From Solirubrobacter ginsenosidimutans (GTDB taxonomy: Bacteria > Actinomycetota > Thermoleophilia > Solirubrobacterales > Solirubrobacteraceae): DNA of 64,000 bases. A program made the position numbers and the translations under genes. The stretch covers positions 1 through 64,000 of the forward strand of contig NZ_JAPDOD010000011.1 in assembly GCF_027587205.1 (NCBI RefSeq). Reading direction: 5' to 3'. Under the pieces are notes generated by a model. That model did not search any database, was not told where the DNA came from, and saw only the letters and a program-made list of their open reading frames with translations. Shown in pieces: positions 54,242 through 62,831 of this stretch (its first letter is position 1; each line of letters begins with the position of its first letter).

Positions 54242-55777
54242 ATGCCGATGACTTGGGGCGAAATCGTCACCGCCCTCGCCGTCGACGACGGCGTCGAGGC
54301 CTACCTGGACTGGGCGACCGGCCTCCTACGAATCAATCGCGCGTACGACGAGTGGCGGCAGGAGACCCCGAGCCATGTCTTCGCGGAGACGCTCGCGCAC
54401 GAGTCGTTTCACCTGGTACAGCTTGCGACCACGGGGTACGGGTACCGGCTCTCTGCACGGCTGTTCGACCTCGTGCGTCGCGCACTGACCGCGACGGCTG
54501 ACGTCGAGATCCCACCCGGTGCGAGCGCAGAGGTGGCGCGGCTGCTGTCCGTACTGGACGCGGTCGGCCCCGAGGGTGTGACGGCGCGCTCAGTGTTGGA
54601 GTCGCACGCGTACTTGGTGCAGAAGCAAGCGGTGTGGACCGGGCTGACGGCTGCTTCGTACGACGCGATCCTCGTCTCAGCGCCCGCACCTGAGTACCGC
54701 ACGGCGTACGAGTTCGCGCGCGACCATCTCGCCGACGAGACGTTCACGACGTTCCCGCTGCTCTGCTCGCTGGCGCTGCTTACGGCCGATCCGGCCGAGA
54801 CCTTCATCGCGCTCGTGCACGAGCTCGACCGTCGTTCGCTGCATTACGAACCCGGCACGGCTCGAGCGCTTCTCGGCCTCACCGAGGCACTCGCCGGCAG
54901 GTTCCTCGGGACCGCCGCGGACGTCCGGCGCGCGCAGGGCCTCCGTCATCCGCTGCTCGATCCCCTGCTGGACGCCGTGGACCATCGCCGCGCGTCCGGC
55001 GGCGTGGACCCGATCGAGGGCCTCGCTCAGCCTTTGGCGCTCTACGCCGCGATCGCGTTCAAGACGCTGCGGCCGATGCTGTTCAACCCGACCTTGCGTC
55101 CGGATGGTGGTCCGCAGCTCCCCCTCCATCTCCCCGAGGCGGTGTGGGCGGAGTTCGCGCCGGAACAGCGCGACGCGACTGCGCGGGCGGTCATGCTTGT
55201 GGCCGCCGCGAGCGCGGCGATGTTCGGCGCAGCGCCCATCGAGCGCGCTCACCCCGCTACGGTGCCGGTCGCGGCGCCGACGCGTCCGGCGCGTCGGATG
55301 ATGCGAGTCGATGTGACGGACGCGGAGGTCAAACGGCTTGACGTCGACCGCCTCGTCGCGATCTTCTCGGATCCCTCCGTGATCGGGAGCTGGCGCGGCC
55401 TGCAAGGGCAGATCGTGCTCGCCTTCCCGGGCTACGGCGTCGACGACGAAGATCCGCCCTACCTGCACCCGGACGTGCGCCGGTTTCTGCGGCACGCGTT
55501 CGACCGCATCCCGACGCTGCTCTACTTCCTCCCGCCCGATCCCGAATACGGCGTGCTGCTGGCGTTCCTGTCCGTGCACAGCCCGTCCGAGGCGAGCACG
55601 ATGGTGGGGACACAACTGGGAGTTCAGCCAAGCGCGGAAGCCATCGAGACGCTCGAGGCCCAGTTGCGAAGCGTTGCGCGCCTTGCTGACACGCTGGGGG
55701 ACGACGCGGACGCCATCGTCCGCGCGCTGGTCGCGCCGCTCGGGCCGGCGGCCGCGGCCGCGCTCGCGTCCGGGTAG
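54242..55777 (+). CDS. HExxH-containing putative metallopeptidase, last gene of operon
   Basis: The 511-aa soluble protein has ETLAHESFHLVQLATTGYG, where HESFH (53-57) is a gluzincin-like zinc motif. Glu120 in SVLESHAYLVQ, about 60 residues later, is a candidate third ligand, as in several HExxH families with E-x-x-A. The middle is helical. The C-terminal third (VDRLVAIFSDPSVIGSWRGL, FDRIPTLLYFLPPDPEYGVL) is a different, mixed domain. There is no signal peptide. I do not recognise the family by name. The operon (zinc ribbon, membrane protein, HExxH protein) lies between decayed mobile genes, so a conflict role is possible. Confidence 0.6.
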   Translation: MPMTWGEIVTALAVDDGVEAYLDWATGLLRINRAYDEWRQETPSHVFAETLAHESFHLVQLATTGYGYRLSARLFDLVRRALTATADVEIPPGASAEVARLLSVLDAVGPEGVTARSVLESHAYLVQKQAVWTGLTAASYDAILVSAPAPEYRTAYEFARDHLADETFTTFPLLCSLALLTADPAETFIALVHELDRRSLHYEPGTARALLGLTEALAGRFLGTAADVRRAQGLRHPLLDPLLDAVDHRRASGGVDPIEGLAQPLALYAAIAFKTLRPMLFNPTLRPDGGPQLPLHLPEAVWAEFAPEQRDATARAVMLVAAASAAMFGAAPIERAHPATVPVAAPTRPARRMMRVDVTDAEVKRLDVDRLVAIFSDPSVIGSWRGLQGQIVLAFPGYGVDDEDPPYLHPDVRRFLRHAFDRIPTLLYFLPPDPEYGVLLAFLSVHSPSEASTMVGTQLGVQPSAEAIETLEAQLRSVARLADTLGDDADAIVRALVAPLGPAAAAALASG

Positions 55778-56551
55778 CCGAGATCGCACCCGGACCGACG
55801 CCGAGTACCACCCACGGCCGCTCCACGACGAGCGGGGTTGCGGTCGTCGGGCCAGTATCAGCGCCGCCCGACGCGTCCAACCACCGTGCGACGAGAGGCG
55901 GCCCGAAACTGGACGGTGAGGCTCGTTGGAAGGCGCCGTACGGGTCTCGCAGCCGACCTTCCGGCTGAGAAGCGCTAGCGGCGGGCTGGTCGGTCCAACG
56001 AGCGACCCTTTAGTAGCTCTGATCGTTCTGGCACTTCGGAACAGCGCCGCAATTGTGTACCGAAGCGCCGAGTCTGTGGAAACGCATCCCTTTGTGCAAA
56101 CGCGCTTCTTTCGATGGTCGTCGAAATATATGCTTTTGTGGATTTGCATCACTCTCGTCGCGGGCCACCGGCGGCTGCGACCGGCGAATCAAGTCGCCTG
56201 GCAACGCGTCGAAACTAGACGAATAGCGACAGGCCGTGTCGCACACCGCTCCTATCTTCGCCAGCGTGACGGTGCGATGCGACTGCTGCTCGAAGCCCAC
56301 ACAGAGTCCCAGAGGGGAGCCGGCGATCTGCAGCGAGTGCGTCGAGGAACGCGCAGGCTGCGGACCGGTCGAGTTGCCGGTGCAGCCGCAGCGAGCCGCA
56401 GGCTAGGCGTGCTGAAGGGCATCGATCCCTTGTCGCTGGGGCGAACTTTCGGCGACCTCGCCTACGAGTGAGTACCGGCTATTCATCACATTGAGCCGGG
56501 GCGGGCGTGCGGCGGCCGTGTCGAGCCGCCGGCCCCCGCCGAAGTTGCGGC
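55778..56551. other. Long convergent intergenic region with an AT-richer patch
   Basis: Between two converging genes lies ~770 bases without a supported CDS. About 56010-56160 is visibly richer in A/T than anything nearby (for example AAATATATGCTTTTGTGGAT), which may mark imported DNA or a control region. A 181-aa plus-strand frame crosses it but has no start signal and a composition unlike the genome. Confidence 0.4.
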
Positions 56552-57490
56552 TCAGCGTTCGCGGCTAGCTCCTTTCCGTCGCTCCCGGGCCTCGGCGACA
56601 TCGGCGATCGCTCGCTCGGCCCGCTGGTAGCTGTGCCGCGCGACCGGATCGATCGGGATCGCTCCGATCGCGTCAGTCGGCGAATTCCAGCCGTGGCTCT
56701 GCCGGAAGTCGTCGATCACCAGCGCCGCCCGCCGCCACGACAACACGATCGCGCTATCGGATTTCGTTCTGCCCGGCCGCCGGCCGACCCCGTTGAGCAA
56801 CCACTCCGGCGGGCTCTCCTCGAGCTCGCGGAGCCGTGCGGCACGCGGCGACGCCACTGGTCGCTCGTCCTCGTGGCGTTCCTCGTTGAGTTGCGCGACC
56901 CGTTGCGCGGCTTGGACGAGTAGCTGCGCCACCCGCGGACGGCTGAGACCCATCAGGTCAGCGACGTCCTGGTGGCGGCTGCTCTGGGAGTGCATCACCA
57001 CGATCTCCTGCAGCAGCGGTGGGAGCTTCTTGAGCTCGTCGATCGCCGCCCGGAACTCGAGGATCTCAGCGTGCCGGTCGCGAGGATCGACCGGCTCCAT
57101 CGGCAGATCCTCACCGCGGACGGCCTCGCGCTCCCTGAGATCCAGGGCGTTCAGGCGCCAGGCCTCGCGTTTGGCGACGGTCACCATCCAGCCCTTCCAG
57201 TTGCGGTCGCGATCGGGCTGATAGCGAAAGAACTCCACCCAGGCGAACGAGCACGCGTCCTCGACCACTTCCCATGACGCGTGCACGCGCGAGGCGACCG
57301 TCTTGGTCAGCTCGAAATGGAACTCGCCGTAGAGATCGAGCTCGTCACCGCGGACTCGTAATGGGGGCTCATCGCCACCCTCGTCGCCCGCGGTCCCGGC
57401 GGTAGTTGACTTGGAAACTGTCCCCGCTATGTCCCCGTCGCCGAGGACCGCCCGGTCCGCTTCTGCCCGGAGTGCCCCGTTTGCAGGCAC
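56552..57490 (-). CDS. Sigma-70/ECF-like protein with C-terminal extension (copy a)
   Basis: Regions 2 and 4 of a sigma-like protein are readable: EVVEDACSFAWVEFFRYQPD, then KGWMVTVAKREAWRLNALDL (region 2), and LPPLLQEIVVMHSQSSRHQD, then ADLMGLSRPRVAQLLVQAAQ (region 4 helix-turn-helix). A ~90-residue extension follows with LRELEESPPEWLLNGVGRRP and SWRRAALVIDDFRQ, shared by the two other copies at 58.7 and 60.6 kb. A start is hard to place: the only in-frame GTG is at 57490, right beside the tRNA-like sequence, and no ribosome binding site is seen. The 5' end may therefore have been altered. Such sigma-like proteins with this tail are common in mobile islands of this group. Confidence 0.65.
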   Translation of the reverse strand: MPANGALRAEADRAVLGDGDIAGTVSKSTTAGTAGDEGGDEPPLRVRGDELDLYGEFHFELTKTVASRVHASWEVVEDACSFAWVEFFRYQPDRDRNWKGWMVTVAKREAWRLNALDLREREAVRGEDLPMEPVDPRDRHAEILEFRAAIDELKKLPPLLQEIVVMHSQSSRHQDVADLMGLSRPRVAQLLVQAAQRVAQLNEERHEDERPVASPRAARLRELEESPPEWLLNGVGRRPGRTKSDSAIVLSWRRAALVIDDFRQSHGWNSPTDAIGAIPIDPVARHSYQRAERAIADVAEARERRKGASRER

Positions 57491-57498
57491 TCTTGAGG

Positions 57499-57575
57499 GG
57501 TGAGCGACGGGACTCGAACCCGCGGCCGCCGGGACCACAACCCGGCGGTCCGCACCCGTTCGGCTACTCCAGCCC
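57499..57575 (-). tRNA. tRNA-His(GTG)-like sequence, incomplete 5' side
   Basis: The minus strand holds an intact anticodon arm (CCGGG, loop TTGTGGT with anticodon GTG at 57536-57538, CCCGG), a T arm (GCGGG TTCGAGT CCCGT) and a 3' acceptor strand CGCTCAC followed by CCC. The matching 5' acceptor strand GTGAGCG is absent, and the D arm cannot be folded normally. The 5' side instead coincides with the end of the neighbouring CDS. I read it as a 3' tRNA fragment, the type of sequence left at an attachment site, rather than a working tRNA. Confidence 0.5.
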
Positions 57576-58034
57576 TCCGAGATCGACGGCCTTGAAGCCA
57601 GCCCAGGTCCGAAGGCACGCGTGCGCCGCATCGAGCAATCCAGACAGCTCTTCGGGTGCGCAGGCGTTCACGTCGCAATCGCCCAGCTCGTGGAGCGCAT
57701 CGCTCAACGCGCCCCGCAAGATGTCATGGGCGACGCTCGTTGGCCACAGAACTTCGACCGCGCCGGCGTTGTGGCGATCGAGCGCCCGAAGCATTCCCTC
57801 CAGCGTCTCGACTTCTTCCGCCCATTCCGTGAGGGTGGCTGCAGTGCCAGACGCCGCGCCGGGGGCTTGCAACACGTGATGGTCGATCTCGAGCAGGAGG
57901 CGGCTGCGGATGAACGTCACCTCGCTCGCGTCCAGCAGGATCCGCACAGAGATCGGCGCGCCGAGACCGACGACCTTGGGTGCCCGAGGCCAATGATCCT
58001 CACGCGCCGCAACGCTAACTCGCTCTTCAGCCAT
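57564..58034 (-). CDS. Small acidic hypothetical protein next to XRE regulator
   Basis: The 156-aa protein starts at an ATG (MAEERVSVAAREDHWPR). It is an alpha/beta protein with VRILLDASEVTFIRSRLLLE, LTEWAEEVETLEGMLRALDR and EELSGLLDAAHACLRTWAGF, and it is acidic. It diverges from an XRE-family regulator across a 38-base gap that holds a two-site palindrome, so the two genes are probably co-regulated. Its last codons (LGGLE, TAG) run into the tRNA-like sequence. No known toxin or antitoxin motif is visible, but the arrangement would suit a regulated stress or mobile-element function. Confidence 0.6.
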   Translation of the reverse strand: MAEERVSVAAREDHWPRAPKVVGLGAPISVRILLDASEVTFIRSRLLLEIDHHVLQAPGAASGTAATLTEWAEEVETLEGMLRALDRHNAGAVEVLWPTSVAHDILRGALSDALHELGDCDVNACAPEELSGLLDAAHACLRTWAGFKAVDLGGLE

Positions 58035-58045
58035 GACATCTAAAT

Positions 58046-58069
58046 CTACCAGTAGATTACTACCGGTAG
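58046..58069. promoter_or_regulatory. Tandem palindromic operator CTACC[A/G]GTAG
   Basis: CTACCGGTAG (58060-58069) is a perfect 10-bp palindrome. CTACCAGTAG (58046-58055) differs from it by one base and sits 14 bases upstream, flanked by AT-rich bases. The pair lies between the divergent starts at 58034 and 58073, so it is the likely binding site of the XRE protein encoded on the right, controlling both genes. Confidence 0.6.
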
Positions 58070-58072
58070 CAT

Positions 58073-58372
58073 GTGCTCTTGCGAGTACACCAGGTACTAA
58101 GCACGCTCCATCGCGTGCCGCCTCGCAGCAGTGTCGACCCAGCGCTCGCGAGCACGATCCGTTCGTTGCGCGAAGCTCGGAACGTTGGCCAGGAATCGCT
58201 CGCGCACGCAGCTGGTCTGAGCGTCGCGACGTACGCTCGGATCGAACGCGGCCAGGTCAACCCGACGTGGACGACCGTGCGACGCGTTGCCGACGCGCTC
58301 GGCCTGACGCTCGCCGAGCTGGGCGCAGCGATCGACAACGTCCCACGGCCGCCCGCGGACGACGCCTCATAG
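58073..58372 (+). CDS. XRE-family helix-turn-helix regulator
   Basis: The 99-aa protein contains a complete XRE/Cro DNA-binding domain at residues ~25-80: ASTIRSLREARNVGQESLAH, then AAGLSVATYARIERGQVNPT followed by LRRVADALGLTL-like helices (TVRRVADALGLTLAELGAAI). The frame could start at the GTG at 58073 or at a GTG at 58115, which would give 85 aa; the shorter one leaves the operator outside the message. It should repress itself and the divergent acidic protein through the adjacent palindromes. Its 3' end overlaps the converging gene at 58367 by six bases. Confidence 0.75.
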   Translation: MLLRVHQVLSTLHRVPPRSSVDPALASTIRSLREARNVGQESLAHAAGLSVATYARIERGQVNPTWTTVRRVADALGLTLAELGAAIDNVPRPPADDAS

Positions 58373-58651
58373 GCCGCTAGATGTGATGTCGCGGGTCGCC
58401 TCGGTCCTCTGCGTTGAGGCGTCGAGCGCACGCTGCGCCCAATCGCGCCCCAGCGCGTCGGTGTACGGCCCAGGGATACGGCCGGCCAGAACCTCGGCGC
58501 AGCACGCACACATCAACGCGACGAACAGTAGATCGGCGTCGCCTGTAGGAGCGGCCAATAGACGCGGAGAGACGATGTGCGTGCGCCGGGTGGAAACGAG
58601 CGCGACGAGTTCTCCACGATGCTCGATCGGAACGAGAACGGGCAGCTGCAT
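58367..58651 (-). CDS. Small hypothetical protein, 94 aa
   Basis: The frame MQLPVLVPIEHRGELVALVS continues with a Cys-containing helix (LLFVALMCACCAEVLAGRIP) and ends RDITSSGL. Codon use is normal. It lies 36 bases downstream of sigma-like copy b and may be its operon partner. No family recognised. It overlaps the XRE gene tail to tail. Confidence 0.45.
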   Translation of the reverse strand: MQLPVLVPIEHRGELVALVSTRRTHIVSPRLLAAPTGDADLLFVALMCACCAEVLAGRIPGPYTDALGRDWAQRALDASTQRTEATRDITSSGL

Positions 58652-58687
58652 ACCCCATAGAGGGCTACGGCTGAGAAAGTGGCCCCG

Positions 58688-59545
58688 TCAGCGCTCGCGC
58701 GAGCGTTCTTGTTCGCGCTCTCGCTCACGCAGGCCGTGAAACTCATCCAGCGCCTTGGTCGCAGCGGCATGCGGCGCGCGGAGTATCGGGCTCGCCGGCG
58801 GATCAGCGGTCATCGCCGCAAAACCCTCGGCACCTGCGACCCGGCGATAGTCATCCAGCGCCAGCGCGGCCCGTCGCCACGCCCGTTGCTGCACCGGCCG
58901 ACCAGCGACCTTGCGCGAGAGCCGGACCTGCGGACCGATCTTCTCCACCAGCCACTCGGGCGGGCGCTGCTCAAGCTCCCACAGCCGCTCGGCACGCGGC
59001 GAAGGATGACCCCGCAGACGCGCCCGCTCGGCGAGCAGCTCGCGGATCTGATCGTCGACCTGCACGCCAATCTTGTGCGCCCGACCGGTACTGACGCCCG
59101 TCAGCTCACCGATCTGGCGATAGGTATGCCCGAGCGCGCGCAACAGCGCAACCCGCTGCAGCCGCGGCGGAAGCTTGGACACAATCGTCAGCGCGTCCTT
59201 GACGTCGTTGCGGATCTCGATCTCCTCCAACGGCGAGACACCGTCGTCGACGACCTCGACCTCGTGCAGCGCGTTGAATTCGTGCTTGTTGTGATCAAGG
59301 CGCCCGCGCTCGAGCCGCCACGCCTCTCGCTGCGCGACGCGGAACAACCAGCCCTGCCAGTTCCTCTCGCGCGAGGGCTGGTGGCGCATGAACTCCGTCC
59401 AGGCAAACGCGCACGCGTCCTCGATCGTCTGCGGCGTCGTGTCACGCACCGAACGGTCTATGGACTGCATCAGGTCATTGTTGAACGCGCGGAACAGGTC
59501 CGCCTCATCGCCGTGCGCGGGCGGGAATTGATCGGAATCGGCCAT
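58688..59545 (-). CDS. Sigma-70/ECF-like protein with C-terminal extension (copy b, intact)
   Basis: This 285-aa copy is complete from the ATG at 59545. It has region 2 with TIEDACAFAWTEFMRHQPSR, NWQGWLFRVAQREAWRLERG, and region 4 with LPPRLQRVALLRALGHTYRQ, IGELTGVSTGRAHKIGVQVD. The extension carries ERLWELEQRPPEWLVEKIGP and QRAWRRAALALDDYRRVAGA. The tail resembles the end of MobF-type relaxases found in actinobacterial integrative elements, so the protein may recognise element DNA or promoters. It is the best template for judging the damaged copies a and c. Confidence 0.72.
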   Translation of the reverse strand: MADSDQFPPAHGDEADLFRAFNNDLMQSIDRSVRDTTPQTIEDACAFAWTEFMRHQPSRERNWQGWLFRVAQREAWRLERGRLDHNKHEFNALHEVEVVDDGVSPLEEIEIRNDVKDALTIVSKLPPRLQRVALLRALGHTYRQIGELTGVSTGRAHKIGVQVDDQIRELLAERARLRGHPSPRAERLWELEQRPPEWLVEKIGPQVRLSRKVAGRPVQQRAWRRAALALDDYRRVAGAEGFAAMTADPPASPILRAPHAAATKALDEFHGLREREREQERSRER

Positions 59546-59620
59546 CTCAGCGGCTCAAGCCGCCGAGCCACCGATCCGGGCAAAGTTCTTCGCGCCCTCA
59601 GCATCCGACCACCACGCCGA

Positions 59621-60573
59621 CTACGCCGGCAGCCGCCGACTCACCCACGCCCCGACGAGTCCCGTGCTGCTGACCTCCAGGAGTCCGTCGAGCTCGTCAT
59701 CGGTGAACGAGTCTTCCGGGTGCAGGAGCTCCCCCAGCCTCGAGAGAGCCGCGTTGGTTGCCGCCTCTCGGACGTGCTCAAGCGCACCCGCCGCCGAGAA
59801 TCGCTGCGGTTGCTCCGGGACACGTCCGCTCGCCAGTCGCTCGGTCGCGCGTGCGACCGAGCGGAGAATCGATTCTTCGACCCGCTGCCCGCTCCAGTCC
59901 GCGTGCGCGCTCGCCGCCGCGGCGGCGATCAGGAGCCAGCCGGTTTCCGGCGATTGCTGTAGTGCCGAGCTGGTGTTGCCCGGCCCGGCCCGTCGCGTCT
60001 GGCGCGCGCGATCAAGAGTCCGAGCAGCTCCTCGAAGTACATCCCGTCCGTCCCCCGCGGCGGCGCGATCGACAGCAGCACCGTCGCGTCATCGGCAAGC
60101 TCCGTCAGCTCCTGCTGCAGCGCCAGGCTGAGCTCGAGATCCATCTCCGCCGGCACCATCCACTGCAAGATCATCGACGCGGCCAGCGAGCACGCCATCT
60201 CCAGCCCCTCGCGCAACGTCTCGTCGACCAGCAGCGTGTCGAGGTTGTCGATCGCGCTCTCCTCCGGCCGCGCCCGCAACTCAGACACCGGGGCCGCGTC
60301 ATCACGCTCCGCCCGCTGAGCATCGAGCAGATCCCGAACCATCTGCCGGATCTGCGCCTCCGTCCACGGCTCCTCAGCCACCAGCTGCGCGGCCGCGAGC
60401 AACCGGCCGGCGAGACCGAACCGCACCGCGATCGTCGGGTCGGACACCTGCGCATTGACGTCCCCCAGGTGATCAAACAGCGCATCCACGCTCTCCCCCA
60501 CCCCACGCAACTCCTCAAGACCCGCTCGATACGCCGCCAGCGTCACCGCCTCGATCTCATCCACCCGCGTCAT
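59621..60573 (-). pseudogene. Helical hypothetical between sigma-like copies, frameshifted near 59965
   Basis: The ATG at 60573 starts MTRVDEIEAVTLAAYRAGLE and a wholly helical protein (ALFDHLGDVNAQVSDPTIAV, EMACSLAASMILQWMVPAEM). Near 59965 the frame changes, and good coding sequence continues in another frame as TGWLLIAAAAASAHADWSGQ, VEESILRSVARATERLASGR and FTDDELDGLLEVSSTGLVGA to a TAG at 59621, which would give about 315 aa. Read literally, the protein ends early at 59929 (214 aa). It starts 29 bases after sigma-like copy c and probably belongs to its operon. Confidence 0.55.
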
Positions 60574-60602
60574 CTCAACGTCCTCGCAGCATCATCGCGT
60601 CC

Positions 60603-61432
60603 CTACCGCTCGTGCCCGCGGCTGCGGACCGCCGAGTGCTCCGCAAGCGCACGCACGACGCGAGCGTGAAGCTGGCGAACCGTCGGTTCCGGCGGCGCCT
60701 CCGCGCTGAGCGCCGCGAACTGTTCGGGACCGACGGCTTCGCGGTAGTCGTCGAGCGCCAACGCCGCCCGCCGCCACGACCGCCGCTCGGTCTCGACACC
60801 GTGCTTGTGCGACGGCCTCCGTGGCGACCCGATCCGGTCCACCAGCCACGGCGGAGGTTCGCGCTCGAGCTCCCACAGCCGCTCCGCCCGCGGCGATGAC
60901 TGCCCGTCCGCGCGTCGCTGCTCGATGAGGATTTCGCGGATCTCTTCTTGCGCGCGCACGAGAAGCCGATCGACACGAACCTCGCTCTCGCCCGTCAGCG
61001 TGGCGATCTCGGGGTGCGTGAACCCGAGCGCCCGAAGCAACGCCACCCGCTGAAGCCGCAGACCAAGGCGCGACAACACCGACAACGCGTCCACGACGTC
61101 CCGCCGCAGCTCGATCTCGTCAACCAGCGAGACCGTCTCCGCGAGCTCGGTCGAACCTAACGCGACGACGGACGCCGCATCGCGCCGAGACTGGCGCGCC
61201 AACCGCCACGCCTGCCGCGCCGCCGTCCGAAACAGCCACCCCGCCAATTCGACCCGCGATCAGGCTGGTAGCGCATGAACTGCGCCCACGCGAACCCGCA
61301 CGCCTCGACGATCACCTCCGGATCGTCATGAACGACATAGCCCCCGACCCTCCGGACGAGCTCGTCATTGAACCCACCAAACAACTCGGCCTCATCACCA
61401 CGAAGCCCCACCACACGATCCCGATCGGCCAT
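60603..61432 (-). pseudogene. Sigma-70/ECF-like protein (copy c), frameshifted near 61245
   Basis: The ATG at 61432 opens MADRDRVVGLRGDEAELFGG and VIVEACGFAWAQFMRYQPDR. Within the SNW-GWLF motif, at a GGGG run near 61245, the frame shifts and continues GWLFRTAARQAWRLARQSRR, LGLRLQRVALLRALGFTHPE, IATLTGESEVRVDRLLVRAQ and the extension ERLWELEREPPPWLVDRIGS to 60603. Either the gene is damaged, or the homopolymer length is wrong, since everything else matches copy b. Confidence 0.6.
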
Positions 61433-61444
61433 AACACCGACCAA

Positions 61445-62048
61445 GCCGCCGAACCCCGCAAACGGGCAATCCGGTTAGACCACGCGAACCTGTCGCTTTG
61501 AGACCCCTTGCGGCTTCGTTGACGTTGATCTGTGCTGCTCGCCTTGGGTTGCGTTCGAGTTAGCGACACCGCGGCTCGAACTCAGCCTGGAATTGTTGCC
61601 ATGGCGGCGCGACAGTTCCGGCGTGTTCTGTTCGATCCGGACGAAGGAGCCCGGATCAGCGCGACATTTGCCGTGGATGCCGTCGGTCGTGACGATCGGT
61701 GTGTCGCGCGGCGATGCGCACAAGACGGCCATCGACGGGGTGAGGGAGTTGCTCGCGGCCGAACCCAAGCGACAGGCCGGCGCGGACCACGAAAAGCGTC
61801 CGCCTCGACGTCTCGGTCAGGCCCGCCGTTCAGCGAGAGACAGGTCGCGGGCGCCCGAAGTCTGCAGCGTGTCCGGCGCCCGAGCCCGCGTAGTGCACTC
61901 TCTCCCGCGGACTAACAGGTCGAACAAGGTCATGTCGAGGCGTGCGGAGACGGGCCGTTCCCTCGCGAAGACGGCCAACAGTAGGGGTCTTCTCTTCTTT
62001 ACTTCGTCATCAAACGGCAACTTCACGTGCCCGGGAGGCACCGCCTGG
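61445..62048. other. Intergenic region without supported gene
   Basis: Frames on both strands are short and Arg-rich. A minus-strand stretch (KRRPLLLAVFARERPVSARL) and a plus-strand stretch (VVTIGVSRGDAHKTAIDGV) look faintly protein-like but cannot be extended. Confidence 0.35.
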
Positions 62049-62831
62049 CTATCGCGATGACGGGAGTGGGCGAGCGGGCTCACGACGTTTATGGGGCAAT
62101 GCCGACATCGGATCCGACGTGCTCGACTGGGTCGGAACCGGTAGCCGCCATGTCCTTTCAGTTGCGGCCGCGGGCGACCTGATTGGCAACGTGCCCGGCG
62201 GCCCGCCTACCTTCGGCGCGGGTTTTGTGTCGCGTTCAAGCAGTCCGGTCGCCGGGCCGAGCAGGAACCACGTGAGCAGCACCGCGAGCGCGAGGATTAC
62301 CTCGTTCCGCGCTGCCTCCTGCAGGTTGACGATCCGCTGGGTCCGGCGGGTGTTTGCCTGGGCGGCCTCGACGGCCACCTGTGCGAGGTGCTGCGTGGGC
62401 GACGGCAGACCGGCGGCGAACTCAAGGTCGGCGACATCAATCGTGGACCGCTTCTGCGGACCCACCAGGTAGAGCGGGACGGCGAGCGACCATGCCGCGT
62501 ACCACAGAGCCAACCCGAGCAGTGCTTTGCCGATGAGCGTGGCGTCATCGCCGGCCTCGACGATGGCGGCGCCGATTCCGGCGGCGATGATCGCCGACAC
62601 CGTGACTAGTCCCGGCCCTTTAGATTCGAGGCTGCGCAGGCGGTCCTCGCTACGCGTTAGCAGCGCGTTGGCCTCTTGCTGAGCCCAAGGCGCCTCGGGC
62701 AGATTTGGGACGTCGAGCTCGTCGCACAGATAGAACCGGTTGACGTACCAGTTCGTCGCCGTCGGGAACACGTATTCGAGCGGCTCCCATAGGATCACCG
62801 ACTGCCACCAGTTCGGTCGCCTGTGGGTCAC
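62049..62831 (-). CDS. Membrane protein of the graspetide operon
   Basis: The GTG at 62831 overlaps the ATP-grasp stop as GTGA, giving 260 aa. After WWQSVILWEPLEYVFPTATN and a helical stretch (EANALLTRSEDRLRSLESKG) there are three membrane helices: LVTVSAIIAAGIGAAIVEAG, LGLALWYAAWSLAVPLYLVG and EVILALAVLLTWFLLGPATG. A Pro-rich tail follows. It lacks ABC transporter or protease motifs, so it is not an evident exporter. Coupling to the ligase suggests a role in anchoring, immunity or release of the peptide product. Confidence 0.68.
   Translation of the reverse strand: MTHRRPNWWQSVILWEPLEYVFPTATNWYVNRFYLCDELDVPNLPEAPWAQQEANALLTRSEDRLRSLESKGPGLVTVSAIIAAGIGAAIVEAGDDATLIGKALLGLALWYAAWSLAVPLYLVGPQKRSTIDVADLEFAAGLPSPTQHLAQVAVEAAQANTRRTQRIVNLQEAARNEVILALAVLLTWFLLGPATGLLERDTKPAPKVGGPPGTLPIRSPAAATERTWRLPVPTQSSTSDPMSALPHKRREPARPLPSSR

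Noticed and set aside
54677..56152. 491-aa minus-strand frame over the HExxH gene end
   Set aside because: Arg-rich, crosses an intergenic region, and opposes a gene coupled to its operon.
55926..56471. 181-aa plus-strand frame across the AT-richer patch
   Set aside because: No ribosome binding site, composition unlike genome genes, and no recognisable domain.
57499..57575. Fully functional tRNA-His
   Set aside because: The 5' acceptor strand that should pair with CGCTCAC is absent and the D arm does not form, so I list it only as a tRNA-like fragment.
61593..62060. Possible IS110-type transposase start (VVTIGVSRGDAHKTA)
   Set aside because: The frame degenerates within about 35 residues and the expected downstream motifs are missing.
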